Part shown: piece after piece, positions 13,901-28,900 of the stretch
How positions within the stretch are numbered: position 1 is the stretch's first letter
Layout of the letters: each line of letters begins with the position of its first letter
DNA from: Brugia malayi
Taxonomy: Eukaryota; Nematoda; Chromadorea; Rhabditida; Onchocercidae
Reading direction: 5' to 3'
DNA: 64,000 bases
Assembly: GCF_000002995.4 (NCBI RefSeq)
Contig: NW_025062477.1
Location: forward strand, 1,506,001 to 1,570,000
Translations under genes and position numbers: made by a program
The notes under the pieces: model-generated
What the model saw: only the letters and a program-made list of their open reading frames with translations
Database searches by the model: none
Told to the model about the DNA's origin: nothing

Positions 13901-16900
13901 AATTTAAGGAAGCAAATTTACCTTGCATTTTTCAGCGAAATTTTGTGTATTTTCAAGTTCAGATTGAAGTGATGGAAGATTGATGCTCTCTTGATGCGAT
14001 CGAGAAATAAGCTCATTCATTGGTGGTAAAATTTCACCAAATGTTTCATTTAACTCTGATTCAAGTGTATTAATTTGTTCGGCTAATGCTTTTTTATTCT
14101 TTTTCGTTCTTCCTTTTTCCGATTCTTCCTTTCCCAGCTGTGCGAGCTCAGATTGCACCACATTTTCATGCTCAGACTTTTGCAATTCCTGCAAATGTGT
14201 AATTATTATGAACGAAGACGTATTGCTTAATTATTTAGCAATGAATATATATTCACTGATAAACATATATATATATATAATATATATATATGTTTATGAA
14301 TTTTGCACTGAACCTTCTTGTCTGTAGGAATATAAAGAATTCCATGATCCACTGCATCGGTGTCATCAACGATACAGGTGTTCACATCTTGCAGCTTCTG
14401 CTTCAGCTCTAAGAGATCATTTTCTTTAATGCTAGGTGAATGTCGTAATTCGTCCTCGACAACCTGCAAATATATTTATTTATTGTATAGTGCTGTGAAT
14501 TGTATGAGTCTTTTTATGTATTCGTTTATGAATTGAAATTCAACCACAATAATTGTATAATAATTATTTATGTTTTTTTTGTATGAACCTGAATTATAGT
14601 TGTCACAGTTGTGGAAACCATAAGCATAATTTTCTTTCGTCTTGAGCAATTACTGGTAGGAGTTGCACTAGATGGAACACATTCCAACATGTTTTCAACA
14701 TATTTTCGCTGATGAGAACACTGCGTTCGTAGTAAATTCAAATCCGATTGAACATGTTCCAGTTGTTTTCGAACCTGATTCAAATAGTATTGAATTGAAT
14801 TTCTTCGGTGAAATTAATTTGAAACCTAGAGTAGATAAAATAATTTTGAAATGATTTAATAATATTTTGATTGACTAAATGATTGACCAGTCAAAAGTGA
14901 GAAATAACACATGCTATCATTCAAAAAGACAAACATTTCCGTTGCTTGGTTTTGATCATACAACGGTAAGAACAAATTTTTTCCATTGGGCAAATATACA
15001 TACATCTTGAATAGAATTTCGAGCGCGCTGGTCGATATCGATATTCAGTTCATTGAGTTTTTTGGCAATACCCTCATAATTTGCTTGTAACGCTATCTCA
15101 TCGTCCACTTCTGTTTGCAATTCTCGCAGAAATGTCTATAAAATAATACTATATTATTTTGATGTGTGTGAGAGATTATTTTTAGATCACTTATGAGGGA
15201 ATTTTGAGTTTTGGTTGACAATAAAACTTTTGTTTTGAGGACATTTATATATAAATTATTTTGAAATCGGATTTTACCTTATCCGCAAATAAGTCATAAA
15301 TGGATTTTTACGATCAGTGATCTAATAAATTCCAGTAATTTCTTTTTCAATAGTTTTGCAATTATTTTTGCCGTTTATTTTACGGTTAGTGTCCTAAGAG
15401 TGTCCTGAGATTTGTGGTGTTAATTACAAATTTATATTTATTGTTGTTTTTCTAGGGCGTTGACAAGGTGATCTTTGAGTTATTGAAATGCAGGGATAAC
15501 TGAATTTAAAATCTCATAATCTCATGCTTTCGACTAATTTGTTCATTAGAAATGATTCATGCAAATTCTGAAATTTATCACATACAAAAAAAAAAAACTA
15601 CAAACCGTAAATGGTTCTTCCAAGGAATGGAGATGTAGCGCTAACGAACGAACGACGGCAAAATCATCACCGGAAACTTTACGCGAAAGGCTGTCACAGG
15701 CGCCATCCAACTGACATCTTTTCTTATTGAGATCCTTTAAGACGGATCGAATAATTTGTTAAAATTCAAACATACTTTTAATTTTAACCAAAACCATTCA
15801 AGAGATATCAGTAGGTCTAGTAAGTGATTCTGTGTAAAACTAATTTTTATTTCACATGAAGCAAATTCGTTTAGTTACAATATGACATCATTTTCCTTGG
15901 AAAGAAAAAAAAAAGTCATACAAATAGCTAATACCGATCTACTTGCAACTATATCATTTACCCATTACATCGTTAGCTTTCAAGCATTTATTATTCGATT
16001 TCGTAATTACAATGTCCAGAAAGTTTTTTTGTAGAAAATCTTGTAAGAAAGCTTTTTGTAAAAATAAATCAAACAAAAAAAGGAACTACTCTGAGTTTTT
16101 CCAGATCAGCTTGAGCACTATTTAATGGTTTCAGTGATCGAGCATAATCAGCATTCAGTCCACTTAACGAATTGGCCAATATATTCAATTCCGAATCAAT
16201 ATCCGATAATAAAAGTCGTATTTCAGAGGTTTCTGTTGCTTGTAATACCCGTTGTTCCTGAAATCATAATGTAAGTTAAAAAATTTAATGAAAAACGAAG
16301 TTGTCGAATAGTTTATAACAATAGGACGTCAGCAGCTATTCCCTTATCCAATTTCTTCCATTTTATAAGATTTAATAGGTCATTTTTAAGAAATTATATC
16401 TGTTGCAACTGCATTTATATCCCGAAAAGAACTCATTACATCTAATTTAAATCCAAAATTGAAGTCTTACGATCGATGTTGATCACTAATCTTCATTTAA
16501 CGAATATCATTATCTCTAGCTCCTTTCTTTTTCCCTAGGATATTTCCGACTTCTAAAACTCATGTTGCTAAATGTTCTAACCTCATTCAATAGTTCCCAT
16601 CTATATCTTAATAAGCTTTTTCACGCTATCATAAAATTTCTGCGAAGATTTGGAGGAAATGTTTTAAGCAATTGGGGTAGTAAACTAACGTTATTACGTC
16701 CAGAATCTATTCCTAATTTGATCTTATTATCAAGGTTAGTTAGTACAATAAATTCGAAGACTGGTGATACTGCAGCGAATTAGTAACATAGTACAATTCG
16801 GAGATAGAGTCAGGTAGAAAATTCAAATTCGGAAGTGTGAAAAAATGGAAAATTGATTCTAGAATTTCAGAAGATTCAAAATTAAAAAAAGAAAAAAAAA

Positions 16901-19900
16901 GAAAAAAAAAAAAACCAAAGCAGAGGCAGAACTAGTTCCTTCGTACGACATTATTTCAATACAGTGATTCTCGTCTTCATCAGTTCCAGAAGTCGATAAC
17001 GAACCAAGAGAAATCTGCAAAAATAAAATCAGATGTTTCTCTTTGACAGTTCTTTCTCTAATTATAATCCATGATTTTGATAACCACAATGGTATCAAAT
17101 AAAAATACAGCGTTGTTATTATCCCTTATTCGCGACTTAAACCATGATTTTCAGGAATTTCAAATCTCCTCACTTATCATACCAACATAGTAGACAGGTT
17201 TACTGAAATAATGAAACAGCTGATTCTAATATATATAACTAAAATTATTTATCAATGACCTAACTCCACATTACATGATTTCTGCCTCAAAATATACCTG
17301 AGATAGCATCAATGATGAAGGTATATCTAATAGATTTGTTGAAACTACTTGTCCTTCTGGAAAATCATGTGAGGCACTTCGATGCAGCAATGTAAAATAC
17401 CGATCACATTGAAATTTAACTTCATTTGATTGTAGTGGATTAAGTTTGGAACTTAACAATTTGTCAACCAATTTCTGATGTGATAAACAAATATTGTGAA
17501 TCTTGCGAAGCCTAAAAACATACTCAAAATTAATTAAAAAAAAAAGACTTTTTTCCTATTAACATAACCAACTTTACTACAGACAATTTAATTAAATGAT
17601 AAACAGACGATACACATGAATTACCCTACAACAACAAAAAGTTCAATATTCAAATTATTTCATCTACTAAAAAATGTTTATACATAATACTGAAACAATA
17701 TGCACACATATAACAATAAGCACAGCAAAACTCGAAAACTTATAAAAATTATACAGATGTTTCGGCCACGGATCTCACCAGGAATATAAAATAGCACACC
17801 TGTTAGTTGCAATATATCTTAAAAATGTTTGCCTTTATAGAAAATTCAGAACAGCACAACAAAACAAACCTTCCTGCCTTCTCAACTGCATCATCCAAAG
17901 ATTCTGCTCGATTAAGATCTTCCTCCATTAAATCAATCCATTTAGCAAATGCAGCCAGCTTTGTAGATACTCGCTGTTCACGACGCTTAGATTTGACAAA
18001 TGTTTTCTTTAAACGTGCAATTCGTACGTCAAAATTGGCGGCCTTCTCGACAAGGTGATCAAGTGAACTTCGCCATTGAATATTGTTATTTTTGATTAAC
18101 ATTGTTAACTAAAAATTTAAACACGATGATAAAGAGAAACTTATCCGATAGTATTTAGTGTCATCAAACTGAATCATAAAACAGAAAAAAAGAAGTGATA
18201 AAATTCAAAAGATAGCATAAACGTATTCAGGGCATCTATTTCATAAGAACAATAAAAAACATGATTTAAGACTTGAATTATACAGTGAAATCATCTGGAG
18301 TATTGATCTTTAATAAAAAATATCTTCCAAATACTAAAAGCTTTAGTAAATGAGCCTCAAGAGTTCATAAGTTATTGAATCTGTAATTTATTAAAGTCTC
18401 TAAAGTTAGAAAGACTTCTCTTTTTAATAGAAATTTCAGGTTTCTGTGTTTTCTGGTGAGTTAATTGTTTAATTTGAATTTTTTTATTCGTTTTTTTTTT
18501 TTTTTTTTTTTGATTGATATTTAAATATCTAAGTCACTGTAATATTTTTCGAAGGAGGAAGTACAGCATATTTTCTATAATACTTAACCAATTTTTAGAA
18601 TCTATTCTAGAATTCATTCATCTCTTTGAAAGAATATGTTTTCGAACTACAGAAATCAGTTGAAGATCAGCTAAACGGCAATGATAAGCAATGATGAATA
18701 AAGGACGAGCCTGATTAAGCTCCTCTTTCCATGGAATCCACTTCGTGACTTCATCAGTTTCAAAAGCATCCAAATTTTGGTCATTAATATCACGTTCAAT
18801 AATTGCTTCCAGTTGTTCCTCTTTTTGTGTCAGGATAACCAATGATCGTTCTATACAGTCTTCCACTGTTACCCGTCGAACTTCTTGTCGTTTGTCCATT
18901 ATTCGTTTCAGCTTCGAAAGAATCTCAAAATTAAATAGTCGGTCAATTTACATTTTCACTTACTATTCTTATTTCTTGTCTGTTCATTCATTTATTCAGT
19001 TAATTTTATTTGTTCATTTTCCTACTTTTCGGTAATTCACCTGTTTAAAAGGGAGATAAAAAGCAGATGATTCTATTACTTGAATCGAATGGATATTCCA
19101 TTCAAATGTTCATAAAAATTCTGAGATACAACTGCTCTAGATGGCAAAAAGTGCTAGTGACAATTAAAATGTTAATAAGGAAATAAGCCAAATCATAATT
19201 TTAACAATGATGATAGCTATTTTTTCATATACATCTTTAATTAATATATTAATCATATTTACTATAATTCTTATCTATTGATGCAATCACTTTTACTTAC
19301 ATCATTTGCTTTAGTTTTTTCATGAGCGGCAAGATCGTCAGCAATTGTATTAAGTCGAACCATCAGCTCAGCTTCCTTCTTATCATTTTCCTGCATTTCA
19401 TTTTGTAAAGTTCATCTCAATGTCTCAGCAATTGCTCTTTCAGAACAGTAAAAATCAAATTCTTTCAAAACCAATCAAATCAAATCAAAACATTTTTTTT
19501 TTTTTTTTTAATCCTCAACAAACCAGTGATAGATTCATAATACTTGGAGACTTACATGCAGTTAAAAAAAACCATTATGAAGTTAAGCAATCACTTTTTA
19601 TGGCAGTTGAAATCAAGTAGAAAAAAATACCATTGAAACAGTAATGAACTCAACAACATCATCCAAATGTTCACATATTTTAATATCCGTACAAAACGCG
19701 TCTTCCAATTGATTCGACACGTCGAAAAATTCTTGGAAACACTCTGATAGTCCCATCGGTTCTTCCTGCATTTAATAAACGGATTAAAATTATAATTCAC
19801 ACGAATCAATTGCTTGATTTTTCATTCCTATATATTTCTATATATATTGAAATTTCTGTACAGCGAAATTGCAAGATTGCAACCTGTAGGAATAATAAAA

Positions 19901-22900
19901 TAAAAATTAAGATGCATATTATTGGGCAGAACAAGCTACAGAGAGATGATCTTAATTATATAATTATATGAAGTAGTTTTAATTCATTAAACAGAAAAAA
20001 AAAAAAAAAAATGAAAAAAGATACTCGAACTCTATAGCCAACGTCCAAGGAAATATTTTTAATTCTGTTCAAGGCATCAACAACCGACATATCGGCGATC
20101 ATCATATTAGCATCAATTTGACAAGCTGTAAGCTCTTTTCCTAAATTATCCAATTTATCGAACACTGCACTCATTTCGTTCGTCTGTAAAAGAAAAAATT
20201 TGAGTGAAGAGTACTGTTGATGCTTTTGAAAGAAAATGTAATTTTATAGTGCAAAAAGTTGTCAAATATCATCTGCTTCTTAGAACTCATAAAACATATA
20301 AACAATAAAATATTAAAATTCATATAAAATAACAATGGCCATACAATTCTATGCATATCAATTTCTACACCAATCGAGGCATCGTGCATTGTTCTGAGTA
20401 ACGTATCCTCAGCATCTTTAACAAATTTTTGGAATTCTTTGAATCTGAGTAGAAGAATCTTTCGTTTTGCCATAAAATCCACCAGTCTATCCAGTTGTAA
20501 TACAAGAACCCGTAATCTGAAAAACAGTACGTATGTCAGCAAACATAGTTTCTTGTACGAAATAAATGCCATTACACTCAAGAATTCATTCAGCTGCCGT
20601 GGAAATTTCTAAAAAACTAACTTTTCCTTAATTCGATCAAATTCTAGCTGGAAAAAAGATGATCGAATAGATTCAAATTGCGAACATAGAGCATTCGCCT
20701 CAGGCGCACATTCGGTTTCAACAAGTTTTAAAAGTTCTTCAAGCCTTACAGATACTTCTTCGACCTGAAAATTTTCTATTAATATATGAATAATTTTCTC
20801 TTCATTGCTTCTGTTAAGCAATTATTCCTGACTAACTCCTTTACTTTTTTGGAAAAACATGAAATGAATGCCAAACTATAATAATGAATATAGTTAATAC
20901 AATTTATGGTATTGAATAAGCTTTCTTCCATTTATTAAAAGCAGTCCGTGCATTCATGAGTTTCTTAAAAACTTCAAAAACCAATATTTAAAATCAGATT
21001 TATTGTTTACTTTTATGTAGAACTAAACCTACATAACCTGCAGAATTTTAGAGATTACAAATCTTTATTGGAAAGTTCTTTATTGCCTCTATTAAATGAG
21101 GCATATAATATCAGAAGCATAAATTATAGTATAATGGAAAGTGAAAGAAAAAATAAAAAGTAACGCTATAAACTATTGTATTTTGTCAAATGACAGTAAT
21201 TAATAATGCTCATGCATATTTGATAAAAACCTAAAACTTAGAAAAGAAAATCTATAGTGTATAAAAAAGTTATTTATATATATATATAACGAATAACGAA
21301 GTTATTTTCAATTCCTCATTAAATTGAAATTAAAATTTTTAGAAGAGAATGTATCACATAAATAATTAATAAAATGAATAAAAAATTTCGGTAAAAAAAC
21401 AAAATCAAAATTTCTAATTCAAAAATGTCAAATTTTCACAAAAATTTTTACAGTAACCTGTTGTGATGTGATCGTATTCCATTGTTTGTTTTCTCGTTTG
21501 ATGGTATCTAATGTGTCATAGAAATGTTGTAAGCCAGTGAAGAGATCCATTTTTGCTTTTAAGGTTTTTTGGGCCTCCTTAATAGCTACAACAAGCCCCA
21601 AAAACCTTGGGTCGTCACTCAATATTCCTTGTGCCTCTTTTTCGTAATCCTGAAAAAAAAAAAGAAAAGGAATTATTTAAATAGGAATTCAAAAACAGAC
21701 AGTAGAGAGAGGCAGGATTATGAGTTGATTTCAGGATATAACAGCATCAATATCTATCTCAAAAAAAAAAAAAAAATTCGCAAATTCCTTTATTATAGAC
21801 AAAATGAAGTGAAGCAAAAATGACCTCAATATTCCAATTTTTTCTTTTTTAGGAAATCAGAATGTTGGTAGTAAAGGAGAACGAGAGAAGGAAAGATGCA
21901 CAAGAAACGGATGAAAGGAATGAAGTGCACGCATATATCAGCAAATGTCTTTTCAAGTGAGAATGATTTAAAACTAGAAAAACAAAAAAAAAAAAAAAAA
22001 ACAAAAAAAAATAAAATTTAGACATGTTACATTGGAATGCAATATTCTCATCAAAAGATATACCATCTACCAGCTGCAGAAATATCTCATCTAACGCTAA
22101 GCCTGAATTTAATTCTAAATGAAACGAAGGAAAATCAGTCAGTAATTTTCATTGGGAAATAATTTCGTCCTCTTAATGTTCGCATACGGTAATTAATTCA
22201 AAAAAAAAAAAATTTAGTTTCGAATGCTCAAAACTAAAGTCAAATATAATAATTTGATGAATATTACTACAAATATCATGAACAAATTCAGAATTAAAAG
22301 TTAAAAGATAAAGCTTACCCCTAATTAATTTCTGAAGTCAAAAATTTTCATTTCTTTAATAAGCATAAATTCTTAGTTTGTAAACTTGAAACAAGAAAGC
22401 AGACTTGAAATCCTCGGAAATAGCCGATGACACTCCAATTCAAAAGTTCTAACATTTGTAGCAATAAATTCTCTTACAACAAACTTATTGCAGAATTTTG
22501 AATTTCGAAAACACTGATTCCCTTCCTTCACTTCATCTACACACAGCAATTCTTCGCTTTCAAGATAGATAAAAGGATGTTTAAATTATGAACTTCTCTA
22601 CTTTCAAATCAACACTCTTATAAGTTCGTTGCAAATGATGTGATTCAAATTAAAGTTAAAAGTTCAAAAAACAAAATGCACTGGATCTTTATTTATGACA
22701 GAAGATATTTAGACAGCAAAGTTGAATTAGCTGAAGTTAAAATAGTGTCACCTTATAAATGACTCAGCAAGTTTTTCGTTCCGGATTTTTTCAGTAATTA
22801 TGTGGACCTTTCTCCGACATATTTGAAATTCCTTAATGGCTCAGAATTTGAAAAAATTTAGGCATCATTATTCTTCGAAATGCATATGTTGCATCTCCAA

Positions 22901-25900
22901 ATTTGAATAAAACATATCTCTCGCCTTAAAATCTAGTAAAATTACAGTTCAAATTGAAAAAAAAAAAAAAAAATTCTTTTGTGGAAGCAATCGAAAATGT
23001 GCATTCAACTGCAAAAGCAAAAGCACAAAAAGATGGAAGAGACTAAAAATACAATCCATTATTGGATGCAATGGAAGAGTAACAGGAGGAATGAATAGGC
23101 TGCAGAATTGCTAATACTGCTTTAAAGGACTGGGAAATTTCAATAAATGTCATACATGCTAAGCTATGAAACATTTTTTTTTTTTTTTTTGTTGTTGAAT
23201 TCAGATGATGGCTGAATACACAATACATTCATGTAACGTTAAGTCATTGGATTAGAATAGTAACCTAGCAAAATTATCTTAGCTTTCTATAAAAATTATA
23301 TTATTAAAAAACAAATCAAAAACTAAGTAATGCCAGACTTATAAATTTAGAATTTAGAATAATTATTTCTTTAGCAAGCATTTTCTGCTCTTAATATCTA
23401 TCAAATTTCTTGGAAGAAGAAATAAAGATATAATTTGCATTTTTCCCTTAGTATTTTATCGATAACCAATGTGAAGTTTTCATCGTAATTTTTAAAAAAT
23501 ACTTTATTCAATTTCCTACTGGAAACAGTCGTCCGAAATTTTCATTGCTAGAGTTTATGATGAATCATTTTCTATAGCAAACTAAATATATAAAAATGTA
23601 CCTTAATTGTTTTTGATTTTGAAAATAAGAAATTATTACTAAAAACTACGTATATAAACGATGAAAATATGGATAACAAATTAATAAGAAATAATGATCA
23701 ATAATGATGACAATCGAGCAGTAAATACGATGAAATAATTTATGAAATAATTCCGTTAATTCTTAAAAAGAATTTTATTATAATATACAATTGAAAATGT
23801 GTTAGTAGTAATGAGAGCTATATGAAATTTAATAATTTAATTTCTTTTTCATTAACACACTTCAATTTTTCAATAACTTAAATCTATTCAATCTCCACTT
23901 ACACTTACACAATGATCGAATCATCATCATCTGACTAACACATGGGGAGAACATTTCGGTTTTCTTAAAGCTTCAAGAGTGAGTCTCACTGCATGGATTA
24001 CTATCTAGCCTCAATAATGTGATATCGGCAATTCGTTTGTTCTCCACAGGTTAAAAAGCAGTTACTTGGTGATATTTTGTTTAAAAAAAAAAACGTTATG
24101 AAAGTAGATCAACAGCACACATACACAGACACACACATACACATCACACAAATTAGAAAAACATAACAGACCTGAAGAATGTCAACAGCAAGCTGTACAT
24201 CCGTCTCGCCAACCACCGACAACTCGATGACTCGCTGCTCCGCCCTTGAGAATGATTCTGTGATGGCTGTACGAAGTTCCTCCTCAATTTCCTTCAGATA
24301 ACGATTTCGAAGGTTTATGACGCTGATATCAACTACATTAATGCACTGCTGACTTAGACTATTTATTTCCGCATTCAAAAATATCAATTCCGATAATTGT
24401 GGATTTCCGGTTAGCTTATTTCGAAGCACCCCAATTGCATCATGAATCATTTGTAATTGACCAATAGCTTCTGTTTTCTGATGCCATTCTTTCTGAAGTC
24501 TTTCCTTCTCAATACTGAATTCATTGGATACAGGTATAGAAGTATTACTGCCTGCAGAGAAAATACTTTCCAAATGAGTATCAATTTCAGTGATATGGTC
24601 GACCAAAATTGTAATATCTGTCCAACTTTCTATAGATTGTTCCAAAAGTTTCTTCTTTCTAGCTAATGCCGCTGCTATTTTGGCCTGAAAATTGAATTTT
24701 TTTTTTTTTTTTTTTTCAAACCGAAAATTAAGAGGATTCTTAATTTTCTTTAAATCAAAAATTTTACAACGTCATCTTATTTTAGGAAAAAAAAGTATAA
24801 TGTATGCTGCATTATAGAAGAGATAAAACTTCGGATGAAAGAGAATTGACAATGGTATGCATTTAATTGTCTAAAAACGACCTCAACAGCTGACTGTAAA
24901 AAAAGCAGTTAATTTAACTGGACGAACTATAAATTACAAGAAACTTCAAACAAAACGTTCTCAAAACAATTCATAAAATAAACTCTTTAAGTTTTTGGAA
25001 CATTTTACGTATATGCAAAAAAAGCAGATGTGTAAATTAAATATAAAATTAATTGCAAAAAAAAAAAAAAGATTTCACTTTCAAATGATCAAGCTAAGTC
25101 TTATGAGTAAGGATAAAACTGTCATTACAAAGGAAATATCTCTTTGGAAATGGATCTGCTCTAATATCACTTTGTAATATACAAGATTCTTCTTGAATGT
25201 TTCCCATTATTAAAAATAACTTATATCTCATAGAAATTACAAAATTTTTTCTATCTTTTCTTTTTCTTGTCTGCCTTTTTCCTTCTTATTTTATTTTCCG
25301 GTAAGCTATAAAACATAAGTTCCTGAAATAGCTCTGGATAAGTAAAAGTAAAAAAGACAAGTGGAAAGAAAATGGATGAAAGTCTGGTTGTTGTTCATAC
25401 TTTTCCGTCCAATGAAGAAAATTGAAATCGACTATGTTGAAGAATAGAGGGACAGCAATGGTGAGAAAACGAAGATCCAAAAGGATTATTCATATATCAT
25501 TGTAACTAATAAATTACACTGAGAAATGACTGTTTCGATGTATATTCCTATGTTCTATATTATTTACTCAAAGAAGCAATATGTAAAAGTGAATTTCATC
25601 TTGAAAATTATTGCTGACATTTTTAAAAAATTTTCTTAACGAAATTTCATTTTTTTTTTTGAAAATCTTTTAATGCACATTTTTACAGAAATTGAAAAGT
25701 TTCACTCACTCCTTAAACATCCATAACTATCACTTAAAATAGCAGTCAAATTCAGTTTGCCTTAAAAAAATTTCCAAAAACTCTCATATACAGAAACAAA
25801 TAGTTAGAACAAGATTTTATAGAAAATATTCTATGTAAACATACATTTTTGGAACTTGTATCTACAAATCTTGCATAAAACTACTATTAATTCATTCTAC

Positions 25901-28900
25901 CATAATTTTTTTTAAAATTATGGTAGTTTTTTTTAAATTAGATTCAGGCGAAATGGAATTAATTTAAAAAATAACAAAGCAATTTCGAAATTGAAAAAAT
26001 AAAATTCGTAACGAAAACTTACCGCAATTCTGGATGATTCTGTTGTTTCCTCAAGTTTCTCTTTTCTTTCCTACAAAAGTAGAAATCGAAAAAATAGAGA
26101 AAACTGGGAAGTGAAAGTATCCTGTTGCTACTTTTTGTTTTTTTGATTCTTTGCTTCAGTTATTAATCATCTAGTCTTCAACAAAATTAATTCTATAAAA
26201 TATTATCGAAGCCAAAAGGTGCGTCCTTCCGTCCTTTTTTGCGCAGTTATAAAAGCAATGAATTTAAATCTACTCCAACCATGAACTTCATAATTATTGA
26301 TATCAAATCTTATAAATGCATTAAAAATAGGAATACACAAATGCATATGTAATTTCCAGCTATTACTCAAACTGAGCAATATAAGCAGTCAATTAATTTT
26401 TCCGGAAATTTCTGACTAGTAAACTTAATTTCCTGACCCAATTAGAACTAGCATTATCTACCTCAAATTTCTCAGTATAATCCGTTACAGTACGACAAAT
26501 GTGACAAAATTACTGAACCTTTATTCTGTGTATTAATTCATCGAGACGATGTTGCAAGAAGTCACAATTAATCCATTCTTTATATTCATTTCGTGACAAA
26601 GTTTCTAGTAAGAATGTCATATGATTAATCATATCAGACTTCTCACTTTCTTCATTTTCCTTTTCATTGCCCTATAAAATTATGAGGTTATGGAAAAAAA
26701 AAACTGGCTGAAAAATCAAACAGTGGAAAAGAAAAATCACAAATTACTCAATCATTTACAATAAGAATTAAAAATATATTAAATAAATACAAGCAAATTT
26801 TCAATCAATTTTGATGATAAAAAGAAGATTTCGCTCATGAATATGACAAAGAAATATAAAATAATCTAAGTAGAAACAAATTCCTACTTGGTGATTCAGC
26901 CAATTTAGAACATTATCATAATTTTTTTCAAATGATAAAAACAGAGGTTGAACATTTTTCATATGTTGCAACAGAGCTTGCAAATCGGAACGCAGTTTGC
27001 GATATTCGCCTATATTTTGTTCATTGTTTGCAATACGCGTCTTTAACAATGCCATCCGTTCATTCTCCACTCCTTGCACTTCGCGAAGACAATCCTACAT
27101 GAAAAGATGAAAGCAATGAGAAAAACAAAAAAGAATAAGTAAATATTTGCATATCTCTAATATCAGCTATAAGCAATATGAAGTTGACATGTGTGTCATG
27201 GAGCTTGCATATGGCGTAATACAACTTTACAAGTTTCTAAGTTGAAAATAAACTGAATTACATCAATTTCATGCAACAATTTCATTTATACAAAGATCGT
27301 TATACCAATATCCAAAAGTACTAACTGTCACTTGACTAATTGCTTGTTCTAAGCTACTCAAATCGGTGACAACAGTAGACATTTGTTGACGAGCCATAAC
27401 GAGCCATTTTTGAAGTCGACTGTTTCCGGGGCTTTGTTTATCTAATGTTGTAGCATCAATATTTTCACCAGTTGGTACTGTAACCTTAGTTCGGACTGTT
27501 TTTTCCAATATTGCATTTCCTTGCAAATGTGATGTTACTTTTGTTGGTATTTTCTGCAACATTATAGTAAAGTACTGAAACTTGTATGAATGAAGAAGCA
27601 GAGAGGACTTCTACATCAGTCAAAATTACATCATGAAAAACCATAATTACTGAGTTCAAATTTATTTCAGTTTTTATTCCTATCCTGCCTATCATAGCCA
27701 GTAAATCAGATTTTTGTGATTCAAACTGAATCTTAAATTCACGAACTATCAGTGTCGAAAGGACAAAAATAATCAAACCTTGTTCTATATAATAATTTGA
27801 AGTATGTTGCAAAAATCACGAAATATTAGAAAACATACTCGTTTTATGGTACTGATACGCTTTCTCAGTTCAGAAAGACGATTGTTAACAACTTGCTGTA
27901 CTTGATCATTTCCAAATCTTGCGATATCATCGCGAATCCTCTCACAATATTGCAACAATTCCTTGTCATCTTCGTCAATCAGATTGCGTTTCTCACGCTC
28001 TGAACGCGTAATTCTCTCTTCAATCTGGAAAAAATTTTGAAATCAAATACAAATCCGAAAATTAAATTCTTTTTTGAATTCTACTGCAAAGTTTTAAATT
28101 GAATTTCCAAAAAATAAACAATTCCTGTTGTAATACTTTAGCTGCAGTATTTTCAAATTCACGCCAAAATTTGGAAAGTTCATCCAGATGTGGTTTCAAT
28201 TGCTGGAATTTTTCCACTGTTTCTAATGATGCATCCTCGCACTGCTTGATAACGCATTCAGTTTCTTCTACGGAAGCTGAAATTGAAGAAAAATAGCTTT
28301 GACCGTTAAGTAAAAGTGATAAATCAAAAACCTGCAAGTTTAGGGAGTATTTCTTGCTCAAAAGCTTCATTCACTAATTCCAGGCTTTCCTGAAGATGTA
28401 TTTCTACTTACAATACTTCTGTAATTTAAAATTGTATCAGGTAGCTATAATAATTGGTACTAAACATATATTTCAAGATGAAAATAATTACAAATGCTTA
28501 TGAAACACAGAAAATGAAAGTAATTAACTAAATGCAAAGGAAACGTCAAAAGAAGAGAGTCTAAGAACGGAAACATTGACTATTTACAAGATTGGAACTT
28601 TTTCCATTTAAGTTATCCATTTAGAAAACACGACAAGAAAAAAATTGATGCATACCTTCACTGTAAACTTGTTTTAGATGCGCAAGAAGTCGTTTGAATT
28701 TTTTCGCTGGAGCGCCATCCGCTTCCATCTAAAATTTCAAAGCAATAAAATTAGGCCTGCTTCATATGAAAATAAGTAAAAATTTTCGAAAAAAAGAAGA
28801 AAGAAAACTGCTATGATTCAAAGAAACTCAAATTACCTTATATTCTTTCAAAGATTTTTGAATAGCAGCAGCTGAATCACTGGATTTCCATCGTTCCATC

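Noticed and set aside
1..14135. Large direct repeats considered as a mobile element or segmental duplication of a whole gene
   Set aside because: The repeats are exons and introns of one continuous gene in one orientation, without terminal repeats or transposase. Internal repeat amplification within anc-1 explains them.
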